Positions 1 through 8,160 of a stretch of DNA of 52,020 bases are shown here, piece after piece (position 1 is the first letter of the stretch; each line of letters begins with the position of its first letter). This stretch comes from Kocuria turfanensis. Lineage in GTDB: Bacteria > Actinomycetota > Actinomycetes > Actinomycetales > Micrococcaceae. Below the pieces are notes generated by a model. The model ran no database searches and had not been told where the DNA came from. It saw only the letters and a program-made list of their open reading frames with translations. The position numbers and the translations under genes are program-made. The stretch spans positions 1-52,020 of the forward strand of contig NZ_CP014484.1 of the NCBI RefSeq assembly GCF_001580365.1. The letters run 5' to 3'.

Positions 1-1000
1 GCAGGCATCGGCCGGCGGCTGCACCCCGTCCACGGTCGTCTCCGGTGAGGACTCCACCGACGCGGTGATCAACGTCCCTAACGGGTGGGGACCACTGGTG
101 GTGGAGGCCGCCAAGACGGCAGGGCTGCCGGTGAGTGTCGCGGCCGCCCAGCTCAAGCAGGAATCCAATTGGGACCCCCGCGCCGGTAGCTCCGCCGGGG
201 CTCAGGGCATCGCCCAGTTCATGCCCGACACCTGGGCCGCCTATGGGGAGAGCGGGGACGTGACCGATCCCGAGGACGCGATTCCTGCCTATGGGCGCTA
301 CATGGCAGCGCTGCGCAATGAGGTGAAGCCCCTGGCCGGTGATGACGCTGACCAGTTGGTGCGCCTGACCCTCGCCGCCTACAACGCCGGGCCTGGAGCG
401 GTGCAGCAGCACAAGGGTGTGCCGCCGTTCGCGGAAACCGAGCGCTACGTGGCCACGATCCTCGACGGCGGTCAGATCGAGTTCTCCCCCGGCTGTGAGG
501 CCCCCACCGGGGGCAAGGCATGGGACGGCGACCTGGGAGACGGGGAGTGGACCGCCCCGCTGCCCGGGGGCAAGTTCACCTCCGGCTACGGGCGCCGCAA
601 CGTACCCGGTGTGCCCGACTGGGCGCAGAACCACGTGGGCCTGGACTTCGCCACCCCCGGTGCCGGCTCCCGTCCGGGTGGTCCGGTGATCGCCCCGACC
701 GATCTGCGGATCACCGGATTCAACGACACCGACGGGTGCGTGATTGCCAAGGAGGACGGGGGCGATCCCGATTTCGGGTTCGCCTTCTGCCACCTGAACT
801 CCTGGGGCGTGAAGAAGGGCCAGAAGCTCAGCCGCGGCGACGTGATCGGTGTGGAGGGCAACCGGGGTCAGTTCGGCATGTCCACGCACCTGCACATCGA
901 GATTTACAAGCCCGGGGCCCCCGACGTCGTTTTCCCCTATCAGGGCTTCAACATCGACCCCGAGCCGATCCTGCGAGAGAAAGGAGCGTGGCCGCAATGA
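1..1000 (+). CDS. Conjugation cell-wall hydrolase (lytic transglycosylase + M23 peptidase), 3' part of gene crossing the circle join
   Basis: This is the main part of a 373-residue protein whose start lies at 51864, at the other end of the window; the reading frame is continuous through the shared 35 bases. After a membrane anchor the protein has an SLT-type lytic transglycosylase domain (motifs QLKQESNWDP with the catalytic Glu, GAQGIAQFMPDTW, AAYNAGPGAV) followed by an M23/LysM-type endopeptidase domain (HVGLDF, CHL, STHLHIEI, with the zinc-binding HLH). It should open peptidoglycan at the cell surface for assembly of the transfer channel, as such two-domain enzymes do in Gram-positive T4SSs. 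It is first in the transfer operon and its stop overlaps the next start (ATGA at 997-1000). An internal GTG at 65 would give a start without the anchor and is not preferred. Confidence 0.93.
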   Translation, partial: QASAGGCTPSTVVSGEDSTDAVINVPNGWGPLVVEAAKTAGLPVSVAAAQLKQESNWDPRAGSSAGAQGIAQFMPDTWAAYGESGDVTDPEDAIPAYGRYMAALRNEVKPLAGDDADQLVRLTLAAYNAGPGAVQQHKGVPPFAETERYVATILDGGQIEFSPGCEAPTGGKAWDGDLGDGEWTAPLPGGKFTSGYGRRNVPGVPDWAQNHVGLDFATPGAGSRPGGPVIAPTDLRITGFNDTDGCVIAKEDGGDPDFGFAFCHLNSWGVKKGQKLSRGDVIGVEGNRGQFGMSTHLHIEIYKPGAPDVVFPYQGFNIDPEPILREKGAWPQ

Positions 1001-1632
1001 GCCGCCGCCCCCACCTGATCACTGCCCTGGCCCTGTGCGCCCTGCCCCTGGCGGCGTGCTCAACCAGCCCGGCACAGGAGACGTCCGCCTCCTCCAGTGC
1101 AGCGGCCCCGGCCAGCTCGGCCCCGGCCGCGTGGCCTACGTCGAGCAGCTTCCCCACCCCGGAGGTGCCCGGGGATGGGACGTTCCCGGCCGTTGAGGAC
1201 GTGGACCGCACCGATGTGGACTCCACCGCCCGAGCGGCCGCCATTCTGCTGCACTCCTGGGACACCGTGGTGGACCACACGGAGACGGCGGCCGCGATCC
1301 GCACCAAGCCACTCATGTCGGACGATTGGGCGGCCCAGCAGGTCGAGCCGGAGCGCAACGCCTCCCAGGGGGCGTGGTTGGACCCTGCCTCGCACGGGGC
1401 CTACAGCCGGGCCCAGGCGGTGCCGGCGATCGGGGACACGGCCCGCGACGTCGCTGACGATAAGGCGATCCGGGCGTACAAGGTGACCTGGCGGTGGGCC
1501 AGCCGTGACGGGGAACCGGCCGAGGGCACCGGCACCCGGCACGTGACGATCTACCTGGAAAAGCACTCCGATGCCTGGGAGGTTGTCGGCCACCAGTCCC
1601 ACGAGCTGCCCGCCGGGGAGGTCTCCTCGTGA
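997..1632 (+). CDS. Transfer-operon lipoprotein
   Basis: A 211-residue protein that I cannot place in a named family. It begins with a lipoprotein signal: MSRRPH, a hydrophobic stretch and the lipobox LAAC with Cys21, followed by a Ser/Ala/Pro-rich linker. The rest looks like a small soluble extracytoplasmic domain of the kind found in VirB8/TcpC-like or NTF2-like proteins (residues about 75-205), but that fold assignment is inference only. AAGGAG at 981-986 serves the ATG, which overlaps the upstream stop; the end overlaps the GTG of the next gene. It probably sits on the outer face of the membrane as part of the conjugation machine. Confidence 0.85.
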   Translation: MSRRPHLITALALCALPLAACSTSPAQETSASSSAAAPASSAPAAWPTSSSFPTPEVPGDGTFPAVEDVDRTDVDSTARAAAILLHSWDTVVDHTETAAAIRTKPLMSDDWAAQQVEPERNASQGAWLDPASHGAYSRAQAVPAIGDTARDVADDKAIRAYKVTWRWASRDGEPAEGTGTRHVTIYLEKHSDAWEVVGHQSHELPAGEVSS

Positions 1633-3233
1633 GCGTGGCCGTGCACACCTGGCCGGTGATCACCCTGACCTTCGGGGCCGAGCAGATCGTGGCCGATGCC
1701 AACGGGGAGGTGCTGACCTACCCGGTGCTCGACGCCGCCACCGCGCACGAGGTCGCCGCGGATGCGGCCACTGAGGCGTGTCGACGACTCGGGTTGAAGG
1801 CGTGCCGGGTGCAGGGCCACACCGAGGACGGGTCCATGTTTGAGATGGTCGTGGACGCCGAACTGGGCACCCTGGAGGAGTACGAGCCTCCGGCTGGTCC
1901 CGGGGCGGCTGGTCCCGGGTCTGCTGAGCGCAGCGCAGCCCGGCGGGGCGGGAGCTCCGCCCGGACACGCACGGCGGGTGCCCGGTCCGGGAACCAGCGC
2001 CGTCGCGCCCTGGCGATCTGGGGCAGCGTCGGGGTCCTGGCCCTGACGGCCGGGACCTCGGTGGCGATGAACCTCACCGAGGGTGAGGGTGAGGGGGAGC
2101 CGGTGGCGGTGGTGCACACCCCGCCCCCGGCCCAGCTGCCGGTGCCGGCCCCGGCCGGATGGGACACCTACGGTGCATGGGCCACGCCCATGTCCGGGTC
2201 CCAGGTGCAGGCGGTCCTGGACTGGGAGGGCCGGCCCGTGAGTGTGGACGGTGCCAAGCTCATCGGCCACGACCCCGACACCGGGGTGGAACAGTGGAGC
2301 CGGTCCGCACCGTTCACCGTGACCCAGCTGGCGATGTTCACCGTGGACGGGCAGACCCGCCTGGCGGCCGCCACGGGCAAGGAGCTGGTGCTGTTCACCC
2401 CGGACTCCACCGAGCCGATCCGGGTTCAGGTGCCCCAGGAGGCCACCGTGGTCCTGGACGGGGGCACCGTACCCCGCCTGGACCTGCCCAATCAGAAGTC
2501 CCTGCTGGTGGCAGCGGACGGGTCCACCGCCTCCCGGGTGGTGCCAGCGGCCGCCAAACCCCTGGAAGCTCAGGGGGAGGACCTGATCGCCGCTGACGCC
2601 AAGGCGGGGAAGGTGTGGCGGGTCGGCACCGACTCCGCGGCCCTGCCCAAGCCGGCGACCTTGCCGGCCCCGGCCAAGGGTGCGGAACTGACCGGCATTC
2701 TCGGCAGTGTCGAGGGCCGGGTGGTGGCCGCGTGGAAGGACGGGAAGCAGACGATCGTCGGGTTCTATGACGTGGACGAGGCCACGGAGGCGACTGCGGT
2801 GAAGCAGGTCGCGGTGCGCGAACTCGACGGCAACCAGATCACCACCTCCACGGTGCAGACCGACCGGGTGCACGGGTTGCTGCTGGCCTCCACGGTGCTG
2901 ATCGATGTGGACGCCACCACCGCCCACCGTCTCGATGGCCAAGCCACGCTGGCCGCCGGCTACGCCTGGGTCACCAATGACGGCAAGCAGACCCAGGTCA
3001 CCCGTGACGGGGCGACCGAGGCGACCACCACGGCCGATCAGGCCGCGGTGCCTGACGTCATCACGGACAACGGGATGGCGCTGACCCGGGTGGCCGGTGC
3101 CACCGATGGCTCCCTCTACGCCCTGGTCGAGACCGGCCCCACCCCCACAGCTAGCCCCACGGCGAGCACGTCACCGGCTGAGAGCCCTTCACCGACTGAG
3201 AGCACTACCCCCACTGCCAAGGAGACCCCCTGA
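1629..3233 (+). CDS. Membrane-anchored beta-propeller-like protein of the transfer operon
   Basis: 534 residues. A cytosolic N-terminal part (1-125) carries a compact domain with many charged residues, then a basic stretch, one transmembrane helix at about 128-147 (WGSVGVLALTAGTSVAM), a Pro-rich linker, and a large outer domain with repeated short beta-type blocks of about 40-60 residues, such as GKELVLFTPDS and KSLLVAADGS, as in PQQ/WD-like propellers. The C-terminus is Thr/Ser/Pro-rich and wall-spanning in character. GTG start at 1629 overlaps the lipoprotein stop. No enzyme motif is visible; a scaffold role in the envelope part of the T4SS is the likely function. The family is not one I can name with certainty. 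Confidence 0.8.
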   Translation: MSVAVHTWPVITLTFGAEQIVADANGEVLTYPVLDAATAHEVAADAATEACRRLGLKACRVQGHTEDGSMFEMVVDAELGTLEEYEPPAGPGAAGPGSAERSAARRGGSSARTRTAGARSGNQRRRALAIWGSVGVLALTAGTSVAMNLTEGEGEGEPVAVVHTPPPAQLPVPAPAGWDTYGAWATPMSGSQVQAVLDWEGRPVSVDGAKLIGHDPDTGVEQWSRSAPFTVTQLAMFTVDGQTRLAAATGKELVLFTPDSTEPIRVQVPQEATVVLDGGTVPRLDLPNQKSLLVAADGSTASRVVPAAAKPLEAQGEDLIAADAKAGKVWRVGTDSAALPKPATLPAPAKGAELTGILGSVEGRVVAAWKDGKQTIVGFYDVDEATEATAVKQVAVRELDGNQITTSTVQTDRVHGLLLASTVLIDVDATTAHRLDGQATLAAGYAWVTNDGKQTQVTRDGATEATTTADQAAVPDVITDNGMALTRVAGATDGSLYALVETGPTPTASPTASTSPAESPSPTESTTPTAKETP

Positions 3234-4708
3234 TGAGAATGACCGCCACGATCGACTCCACCGGTGCCGTGCACCTGGACACCGCCGGGCAGATCACCCG
3301 TGAGAACCACTCCACCGTGGCCGATGCGCGCCGGGCCGTGATGGACACGGCAAAGAGCCTGGCGGAGCAGACGAGCCAGGACATGCAGCTGCACATCGAG
3401 GACCCTGCCGGGTCTCGCACCTTCCTGGTCGGTGCCGATGGCAGCTCCCGGCAGGAAAGTGTGGCCCCGGCACCGGCCACCGCCGAGTCCCCGGCCCCGG
3501 TCGAGCCCGCTCGGTCCGGGTCGGTGCCTGCCGTGGAATCGGTGGTGCCAGCGCCGGTAGAGCCGGTGTCCGCTGCTGAGCCTGAGCCCGTGCCTGCCGT
3601 GGAGCCGGTGGAGCCGGCGTCGGGAGAGACTGTCCCGGTGGCTGCTGCGGAGGAGGAGGAGCAGGCCCCCGCTGCACTGGCTACGGCGGCTGCTCCCGCG
3701 CCTAATCCGTTCCTCGGCGGCCGCCCGTCCACGGCCCGCCCTGCGGAGCCCGCGGTGGCGGAGCCCACGGCAGCTGGTAGCCGGCGGGAGTCGCTGCCGT
3801 CCTTCGTGGACCGCCCCGAGGTGGACGCCCCGGCCCAGCACGGGTGGCGCGGGGCACTGAACTCGATGGGCCTGCACTTGGCGCCCTCGGCCGCGGAGCT
3901 GAGCCAGCGGAAGGACGAGGCCGCGGTGTCGGCCCACTGGGCCGGGCCGCGCACGATCGCGGTCCTGAACCCCAAGGGTGGGGCCGGCAAGACGCCGACG
4001 GTGATCTGTCTGTCGGCCGTGTTCGCCCGCCTCTCCGGTGGTGGGGTGTTGGCCTGGGACAACAACAACTCCCTGGGCTCGTTGGGTTGGCGCACCTTCG
4101 ACGCCGGCCATGAGGCGACCGTGGTCGATCTGCTGGGGCGTACTGATCACTTCATGACTTCTGATGCCCGGGTGGGGGACCTGTCCGGGTACGTTCACCA
4201 CCAGCCGGCGGATCGCTATGACGTGCTGCGCTCCGATGACCGTTCCGGGGATCAGGAGCGGCACATGGTCACCGGGGAGGAGGTGGACCGGCTGCACGCG
4301 GTGGCCGCGAAGTATTACCGGGCGATCGTGATGGATTCGGGCAACACCGAACGCGGGGCGAACTGGCAGGCGATGATCGGCCACGCCGATCAGGTGGTGA
4401 TCCCGGTGAAGTCGGTTGATGACGCCGCCGAAGGGGCCTCCCGGGTGCTGGCCGCCCTGCACGCCGGAGATGAGCACGCCCAGGAGCTCGCGCGCAACGC
4501 GGTGGTAGTGGTGCTGTGCTGCGAGCCCGGCCACCAGAAGACCAAGGCCAAGGAACTCGCGGAGGAGTTCGCCCCCTACGTCCGGGCGGTGGCCACGATT
4601 CCCTATGACCGGGCGCTGGTGGAGGGTCGGGTGCGGTTCTCCGCGATGACCCCGGCCACCCGCCGGGCCTGGCTGCGCGCCGGGGCAGCAGTGCGGGAGG
4701 GCCTGTGA
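3233..4708 (+). CDS. ParA/MinD-like P-loop ATPase of the transfer operon
   Basis: 491 residues. The N-terminal 60 residues form a small domain, followed by a long Pro/Glu/Ala-rich linker (about 75-200), then a MinD/ParA-like ATPase. The deviant Walker A motif NPKGGAGKTP lies at about 246-255, with the two lysines that define the family; the usual final Thr-Thr is Thr-Pro here. A Walker A-prime-like Asp follows in LAWDNNNSLGS, and the switch-like AIVMDSGN is present. Proteins of this kind are found in actinobacterial conjugative operons, where they may position the apparatus or regulate secretion. The start ATG overlaps the stop of the previous gene (TGATG). It is distinct from the partition ParA at 40970-41740. 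Confidence 0.88.
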   Translation: MRMTATIDSTGAVHLDTAGQITRENHSTVADARRAVMDTAKSLAEQTSQDMQLHIEDPAGSRTFLVGADGSSRQESVAPAPATAESPAPVEPARSGSVPAVESVVPAPVEPVSAAEPEPVPAVEPVEPASGETVPVAAAEEEEQAPAALATAAAPAPNPFLGGRPSTARPAEPAVAEPTAAGSRRESLPSFVDRPEVDAPAQHGWRGALNSMGLHLAPSAAELSQRKDEAAVSAHWAGPRTIAVLNPKGGAGKTPTVICLSAVFARLSGGGVLAWDNNNSLGSLGWRTFDAGHEATVVDLLGRTDHFMTSDARVGDLSGYVHHQPADRYDVLRSDDRSGDQERHMVTGEEVDRLHAVAAKYYRAIVMDSGNTERGANWQAMIGHADQVVIPVKSVDDAAEGASRVLAALHAGDEHAQELARNAVVVVLCCEPGHQKTKAKELAEEFAPYVRAVATIPYDRALVEGRVRFSAMTPATRRAWLRAGAAVREGL

Positions 4709-5313
4709 TCGTGGACAGTCCCCGTAACCCCTTCGTGGCCGCCCCCGAGATGGTGGAGGAGGAGGACCCGATGGAGGAGGACCCGATCCTCGGCTCCCGG
4801 GACTCCATCCGCGGCCCGCAGAACCTCCAGCAGACCTTGGCTAAGGAACCGATCCCCGAAGAGGAGGAAACCGCCCCGGTGGAGGTCACCCAGGCCACGC
4901 TATGGCTCGTCGGGGCCTCCGGCGGGGTGGGCACCTCCACCCTGGCCGGCCTGTGCTCGGAGCAGGTCGTGGACGCGGCGGTGCAGGAACCGGAATGGGC
5001 GTCACGGGCGCTGCTGGTGTGCTCCACCAGCGCCTCCTCCTTGGAGGCGGCCGCCCAGCTGGCCCGGGCCTCGGCCACCGGACAGCTGCCCTATGAGCTG
5101 GTCGGCCTGGTCATCGTCCACGACCGGCCCAAGAACCGGATCACCAAACCCACCCTGACCTTCGCCCGGAGTGTGGCACGCATGTTCCCGGTGGCCATGA
5201 CCGTCCCCTATGAACCGTCGTGGCGCGAGGTCGGCGTCACCCCCTCCCCTTCCAGCACACGGCTGAAAACCGTGCTGCGGAAGATCGAAAAAATCGCCCA
5301 GACCGGGCACTGA
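4705..5313 (+). CDS. Small P-loop protein paired with the preceding ATPase
   Basis: 202 residues, GTG start overlapping the upstream stop. The first 60 residues are acidic and likely disordered. A P-loop-like segment GASGGVGTSTLAG (about 70-82) lacks the Walker lysine (GGVGTST in place of GGVGKTT), so ATP hydrolysis is doubtful. The rest keeps the MinD-like pattern (LLVCSTSASS, ELVGLVIVHDRP, VAMTVPYEPSWREVG). I know this as the kind of degenerate MinD-like protein (DUF6668-like) encoded beside the active one in actinobacterial transfer regions; a regulatory partner role is inferred. Confidence 0.8.
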   Translation: MIVDSPRNPFVAAPEMVEEEDPMEEDPILGSRDSIRGPQNLQQTLAKEPIPEEEETAPVEVTQATLWLVGASGGVGTSTLAGLCSEQVVDAAVQEPEWASRALLVCSTSASSLEAAAQLARASATGQLPYELVGLVIVHDRPKNRITKPTLTFARSVARMFPVAMTVPYEPSWREVGVTPSPSSTRLKTVLRKIEKIAQTGH

Positions 5314-5329
5314 GAAAGGAAACCCCCCG

Positions 5330-5623
5330 ATGATCACCCACACCCTCATGACCACCTCCCTGAGCACCCTCAACACGGTGCTGGTCCCGGCCATCAACGC
5401 CACCCCCACCCAGCCCCCGGGCATGGAGAACGTGACCATGATCCTCGGCTGGATCCTCTGGGCCGCCGGCCTGGTCCTGTTCGTCTACTTCATCTTCGGA
5501 CTCGTCACCGCCGGACGGAACCGCCGCCGCGGTGATGAGGTCGAGGCCCCGGTGTGGCCGCTGGTCGCGGCCGCCCTGCTCGGGGCGGCCGGGGCGATCT
5601 GGAACATGATCACCGGCGGCTGA
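5330..5623 (+). CDS. Small two-helix membrane protein, pilin-like
   Basis: 97 residues with two hydrophobic segments, about 39-61 (MILGWILWAAGLVLFVYFIFG) and 77-93 (WPLVAAALLGAAGAIW), separated by a basic/acidic loop. Size, position just ahead of the TrbL-like gene, and a short polar N-terminus resemble VirB2/TrbC-type subunits of Gram-positive T4SSs, but there is no diagnostic motif. AAAGGA (5315-5320) precedes the ATG. A gap of 16 bases follows the previous gene. Confidence 0.8.
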   Translation: MITHTLMTTSLSTLNTVLVPAINATPTQPPGMENVTMILGWILWAAGLVLFVYFIFGLVTAGRNRRRGDEVEAPVWPLVAAALLGAAGAIWNMITGG

Positions 5624-5671
5624 GCCGGCCCCCGATCCTCAACCGGCACCGCAACGACAGGGAGACCCCCG

Positions 5672-6469
5672 ATGGACACGAACAACAACAACGCAACCCG
5701 GACCCGCCCCCGCTGGTTCGGCCCGGCCCTGATCGCCCTGGTGCTGCTGCTGGTCGCGGTAGCCGGATGGACCATCCGCAACCTCACGACCCCCGATGAG
5801 GTCCAAGCCCCCACGGCTCCGGCTGCCTCGACCGCCCCCACCCAGGGGGCGGCCGAGGCAGCAGCTCCCTCCTCGGGGGAGGACTTCGCCTGGGACTGCC
5901 AGGCGCAGCTGAGCACGGACACCTCCTCGGTGGCCGATGAGGCCCCGGAGGTGCAGGACTGGGTGGCCGCCGGCTACAACGTGGTGCCCTCCTCCCCTGA
6001 GTTCGGAGGCTGCGAACGACGCGACTCTGGGTTGCGGGTCGGTTTCGCTCACTCCGAGGCCGGGGCGCTGATGGCTGCGGCAACCTACGCGATGGCCTTG
6101 GACCCTTCGGTGAGCGAGGAGGCCGCGGAGGACGTTGAGGTGGCAATGGCGGAAGGTCCCAACCGCGACCAGATCGAGGAAAAGGCCCAGCGCATCCGCG
6201 ACGGACTGGAGCAGGGCGACGACGGGACCACAACGGCCTCGTCCACGTTGCTCGGTTACTCCCAGCTCAACTACACCGATGAGGTCGCCTCCTACCAGCT
6301 GGTCTACTCCTTCCCCTCGGGCAACGGCTTGGAAGAGAAGGCCCTCGCCCAAGCTGACCTGGTGTGGGAGGACGGGGACTGGAAGCTGGACCCGGCCTCG
6401 GGCACGAAGATGATGACGGCGGACCTCTACCAGGGCCAGCCCTACGTCGAGTGGGGGCCCAAGGTCTAA
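5672..6469 (+). CDS. Bitopic transfer-operon protein, VirB8-like by position only
   Basis: 265 residues. One transmembrane helix near the N-terminus (about 16-32, ALIALVLLLVAVAGWTI) preceded by positively charged residues, then an Ala/Pro/Thr linker and a globular outer domain of about 190 residues containing CQAQLS and CERRDS cysteines that could form a disulphide. The topology (short cytosolic tail, one helix, outer domain with an NTF2-sized body) is that of VirB8/TcpC proteins, but sequence identity to them is not evident to me. An SD (ACAGGGAGAC) precedes the ATG and the stop overlaps the next start (TAATG). Confidence 0.8.
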   Translation: MDTNNNNATRTRPRWFGPALIALVLLLVAVAGWTIRNLTTPDEVQAPTAPAASTAPTQGAAEAAAPSSGEDFAWDCQAQLSTDTSSVADEAPEVQDWVAAGYNVVPSSPEFGGCERRDSGLRVGFAHSEAGALMAAATYAMALDPSVSEEAAEDVEVAMAEGPNRDQIEEKAQRIRDGLEQGDDGTTTASSTLLGYSQLNYTDEVASYQLVYSFPSGNGLEEKALAQADLVWEDGDWKLDPASGTKMMTADLYQGQPYVEWGPKV

Positions 6470-8160
6470 TGGGACTGCTCGGAGACCTCGCTAGCAGTGT
6501 TGCCGGGGACACGGTGGAGAAGCTGATCCTGTTCATGGCCGGGTGGCTGGTCGAAATCTTCACCACCATGCTCGATTTCGTGGGCACCTGGTGGCTCAAC
6601 ATCGGCGCACCGGCAATGGGCGCCGGATCGGCCACCGAGCGGGTGCAGACCGCCACCACTACCTTCGTCGGCGTCGCCGGCATCATCGGCACCGCCTTCG
6701 CTGTCATCAAGATAGCTCGGGACCACAGCCGGGACTCGGCCGAGAACCTGGTGATGGGTCTGATCCGCACCGTGGTGGTCTCCGGGCTGGCGGTGTCGAT
6801 GGTGTCCCTGTCGCTGGCGGTCACCGATGAGGTGGCCCCGTGGCTGGTGGACACGATCGCCGGCAACGCGGCCCGGGACGGGCTGGGACAGTCGATGGAC
6901 CTGGACGCTGTGACCGGGTCCAAGATGGCGCTGACCACCGCTGGAATCCTGATCGTGCTCGCTCCCTTTGCCATCCTCGGGGCGATCCTCAACGCGGCCC
7001 TGGTGATCTTCTCCTACGGAGTGGCCGGAGCCTTGTGCGGGCTGCTGCCGATCTTCGCCGCCGCTTCGACCACGGAGCGGGGACGCAAGGCGTTCGACAA
7101 AGCGGTGGGCTGGCTGATTTCGGTGATCCTGTTCAAGCCGGTCGCGGCCGTGCTCTACGGCTTCGGCCTGGCGCTGATGAACGGGATCAGGGGAACCGGT
7201 GACGGTGAAGTGGCCAACCATGTGATCACCCTGCTCACCGGCACCGTGATCATCTTCTCCGCCTGCCTGTCGATGCCCGCCCTGGCCCGCGTCATGGTCC
7301 CGGCCGTCAGTGCTGGCCCCCGCGGCATGGGCGCTGGTGGGCTGGCCATGCTCGGTGGTGCCGTGGCCATCGGCGCACTCACCGCTGGTGTCGGCACCGC
7401 CGCCGCCGGAGCGGCCGCCGCGAGTGCCGGAGCTGCCGGGGCCGGTGCTGGAGCGGCCGGTGGCGCTACTGGAGCTGCTGGTGCTGGAGCCGGTGGCGCT
7501 GCGGGTGCTGGAGCCGGTGGCGCTGGAGCCGGTGGCGCTGGAGCCGGTGGCGCTGGAGCTGCCGGGGCTGGTGCCGGTTCGGGTGCTGGGGGCGGTGCCT
7601 CCAGTTCGACCGGGGCGCCGGGATCGACTGGTGCTGGTGGTGGCTCTCCCTCGGCTGGTGGACCCGCCGGTGCCGAGAACGTGGAGAGCACCACAGCTGG
7701 TGCAGCTCCTACGTCCGCACCGGGAACCACGACAGGTGGAGCTTCGGGTGCGGAGAACGTGCAGAGCCCCACCACGGGTGCTGCCCCCAGCAGTGCAGCA
7801 GGCACGGGTACAGGCGGGGCCTCGGGCGCGGAGAACGTGCAGAGCCCCACCACGGGCGCTGCCCCCAGCAGTGCAGCAGGCACGGGCACGGGCACGGGCG
7901 GGGCCTCGGGTGCGGAGCAGGTGCAGAGCTCGAGCCCGTCCCCGGCAGCTGCCGGTGGGGCATCCGAGGCGTCTGGGCCGGCCGGTGCCGAGGCGGTGGC
8001 TCCGACCAATGGTGCCGGGCCGACCGGGCACCCGGGCGGGGAAGGGTCCTCGGTCACGGGGGCCAAGAAACCGTTGATCAACGGCCAACGGCTGGAATTC
8101 GGGCTGCGGGAAGTCGTCCGGGACGCTGAGCAATCCATTGAAAGTGGTGAGGATCTGTGA
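6469..8160 (+). CDS. TrbL/VirB6-like polytopic channel protein with Gly/Ala-rich tail
   Basis: 563 residues from the ATG at 6469, which overlaps the previous stop. A longer in-frame start (6364) would run deep into the upstream gene and is rejected. Residues 1-300 contain about six to eight hydrophobic helices (for example FVGVAGIIGTAFAVIKIA, AGILIVLAPFAILGAIL, GWLISVILFKPVAAVLYG), the pattern of TrbL/VirB6 inner-membrane channel proteins. Residues from about 305 are extremely rich in Gly, Ala, Ser and Thr, with short GAG-type repeats and then four copies of a roughly 26-residue unit. Such low-complexity tails are common in actinobacterial TrbL-like proteins. It likely forms the membrane pore of the conjugation system. 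Confidence 0.88.
   Translation: MGLLGDLASSVAGDTVEKLILFMAGWLVEIFTTMLDFVGTWWLNIGAPAMGAGSATERVQTATTTFVGVAGIIGTAFAVIKIARDHSRDSAENLVMGLIRTVVVSGLAVSMVSLSLAVTDEVAPWLVDTIAGNAARDGLGQSMDLDAVTGSKMALTTAGILIVLAPFAILGAILNAALVIFSYGVAGALCGLLPIFAAASTTERGRKAFDKAVGWLISVILFKPVAAVLYGFGLALMNGIRGTGDGEVANHVITLLTGTVIIFSACLSMPALARVMVPAVSAGPRGMGAGGLAMLGGAVAIGALTAGVGTAAAGAAAASAGAAGAGAGAAGGATGAAGAGAGGAAGAGAGGAGAGGAGAGGAGAAGAGAGSGAGGGASSSTGAPGSTGAGGGSPSAGGPAGAENVESTTAGAAPTSAPGTTTGGASGAENVQSPTTGAAPSSAAGTGTGGASGAENVQSPTTGAAPSSAAGTGTGTGGASGAEQVQSSSPSPAAAGGASEASGPAGAEAVAPTNGAGPTGHPGGEGSSVTGAKKPLINGQRLEFGLREVVRDAEQSIESGEDL
7488..7931 (+). repeat. Tandem repeats inside the TrbL-like gene
   Basis: Two repeat types encode the protein tail. 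Around 7488-7560 the 15-base unit GGAGCCGGTGGCGCT recurs in tandem. From about 7673 a longer unit of near 78-84 bases recurs, with copies starting close to 7673, 7750, 7828 and 7912, each encoding a GAENV(Q/E)S block. The frame is kept throughout, so copy-number change would alter tail length without breaking the gene. Confidence 0.85.

Noticed and set aside
1..35. Terminal direct repeat of a linear element or phage
   Set aside because: A gene reads continuously across it and the content is that of a plasmid; simple circular overlap explains it.
1551..2942. 463-codon minus-strand frame opposite the beta-propeller-like gene
   Set aside because: Composition is shadow-like (His/Arg/Gly-rich) and the plus-strand gene is coupled on both sides in the transfer operon.
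3116..4534. 472-codon minus-strand frame
   Set aside because: Antisense to a clear ParA/MinD-like ATPase; no motif of its own.
6364..6468. Longer N-terminus for the TrbL-like protein
   Set aside because: It would overlap 105 bases of the upstream gene; the TAATG overlap at 6467-6471 gives a proper hydrophobic start.
7673..7931. Evenly spaced repeats suggesting a CRISPR array
   Set aside because: Units are contiguous, in frame and coding; there are no unique spacers and no cas genes in the window.
6466..8133. 555-codon minus-strand frame with Ser/Thr/Gly repeats
   Set aside because: Mirror of the low-complexity TrbL tail on the opposite strand.
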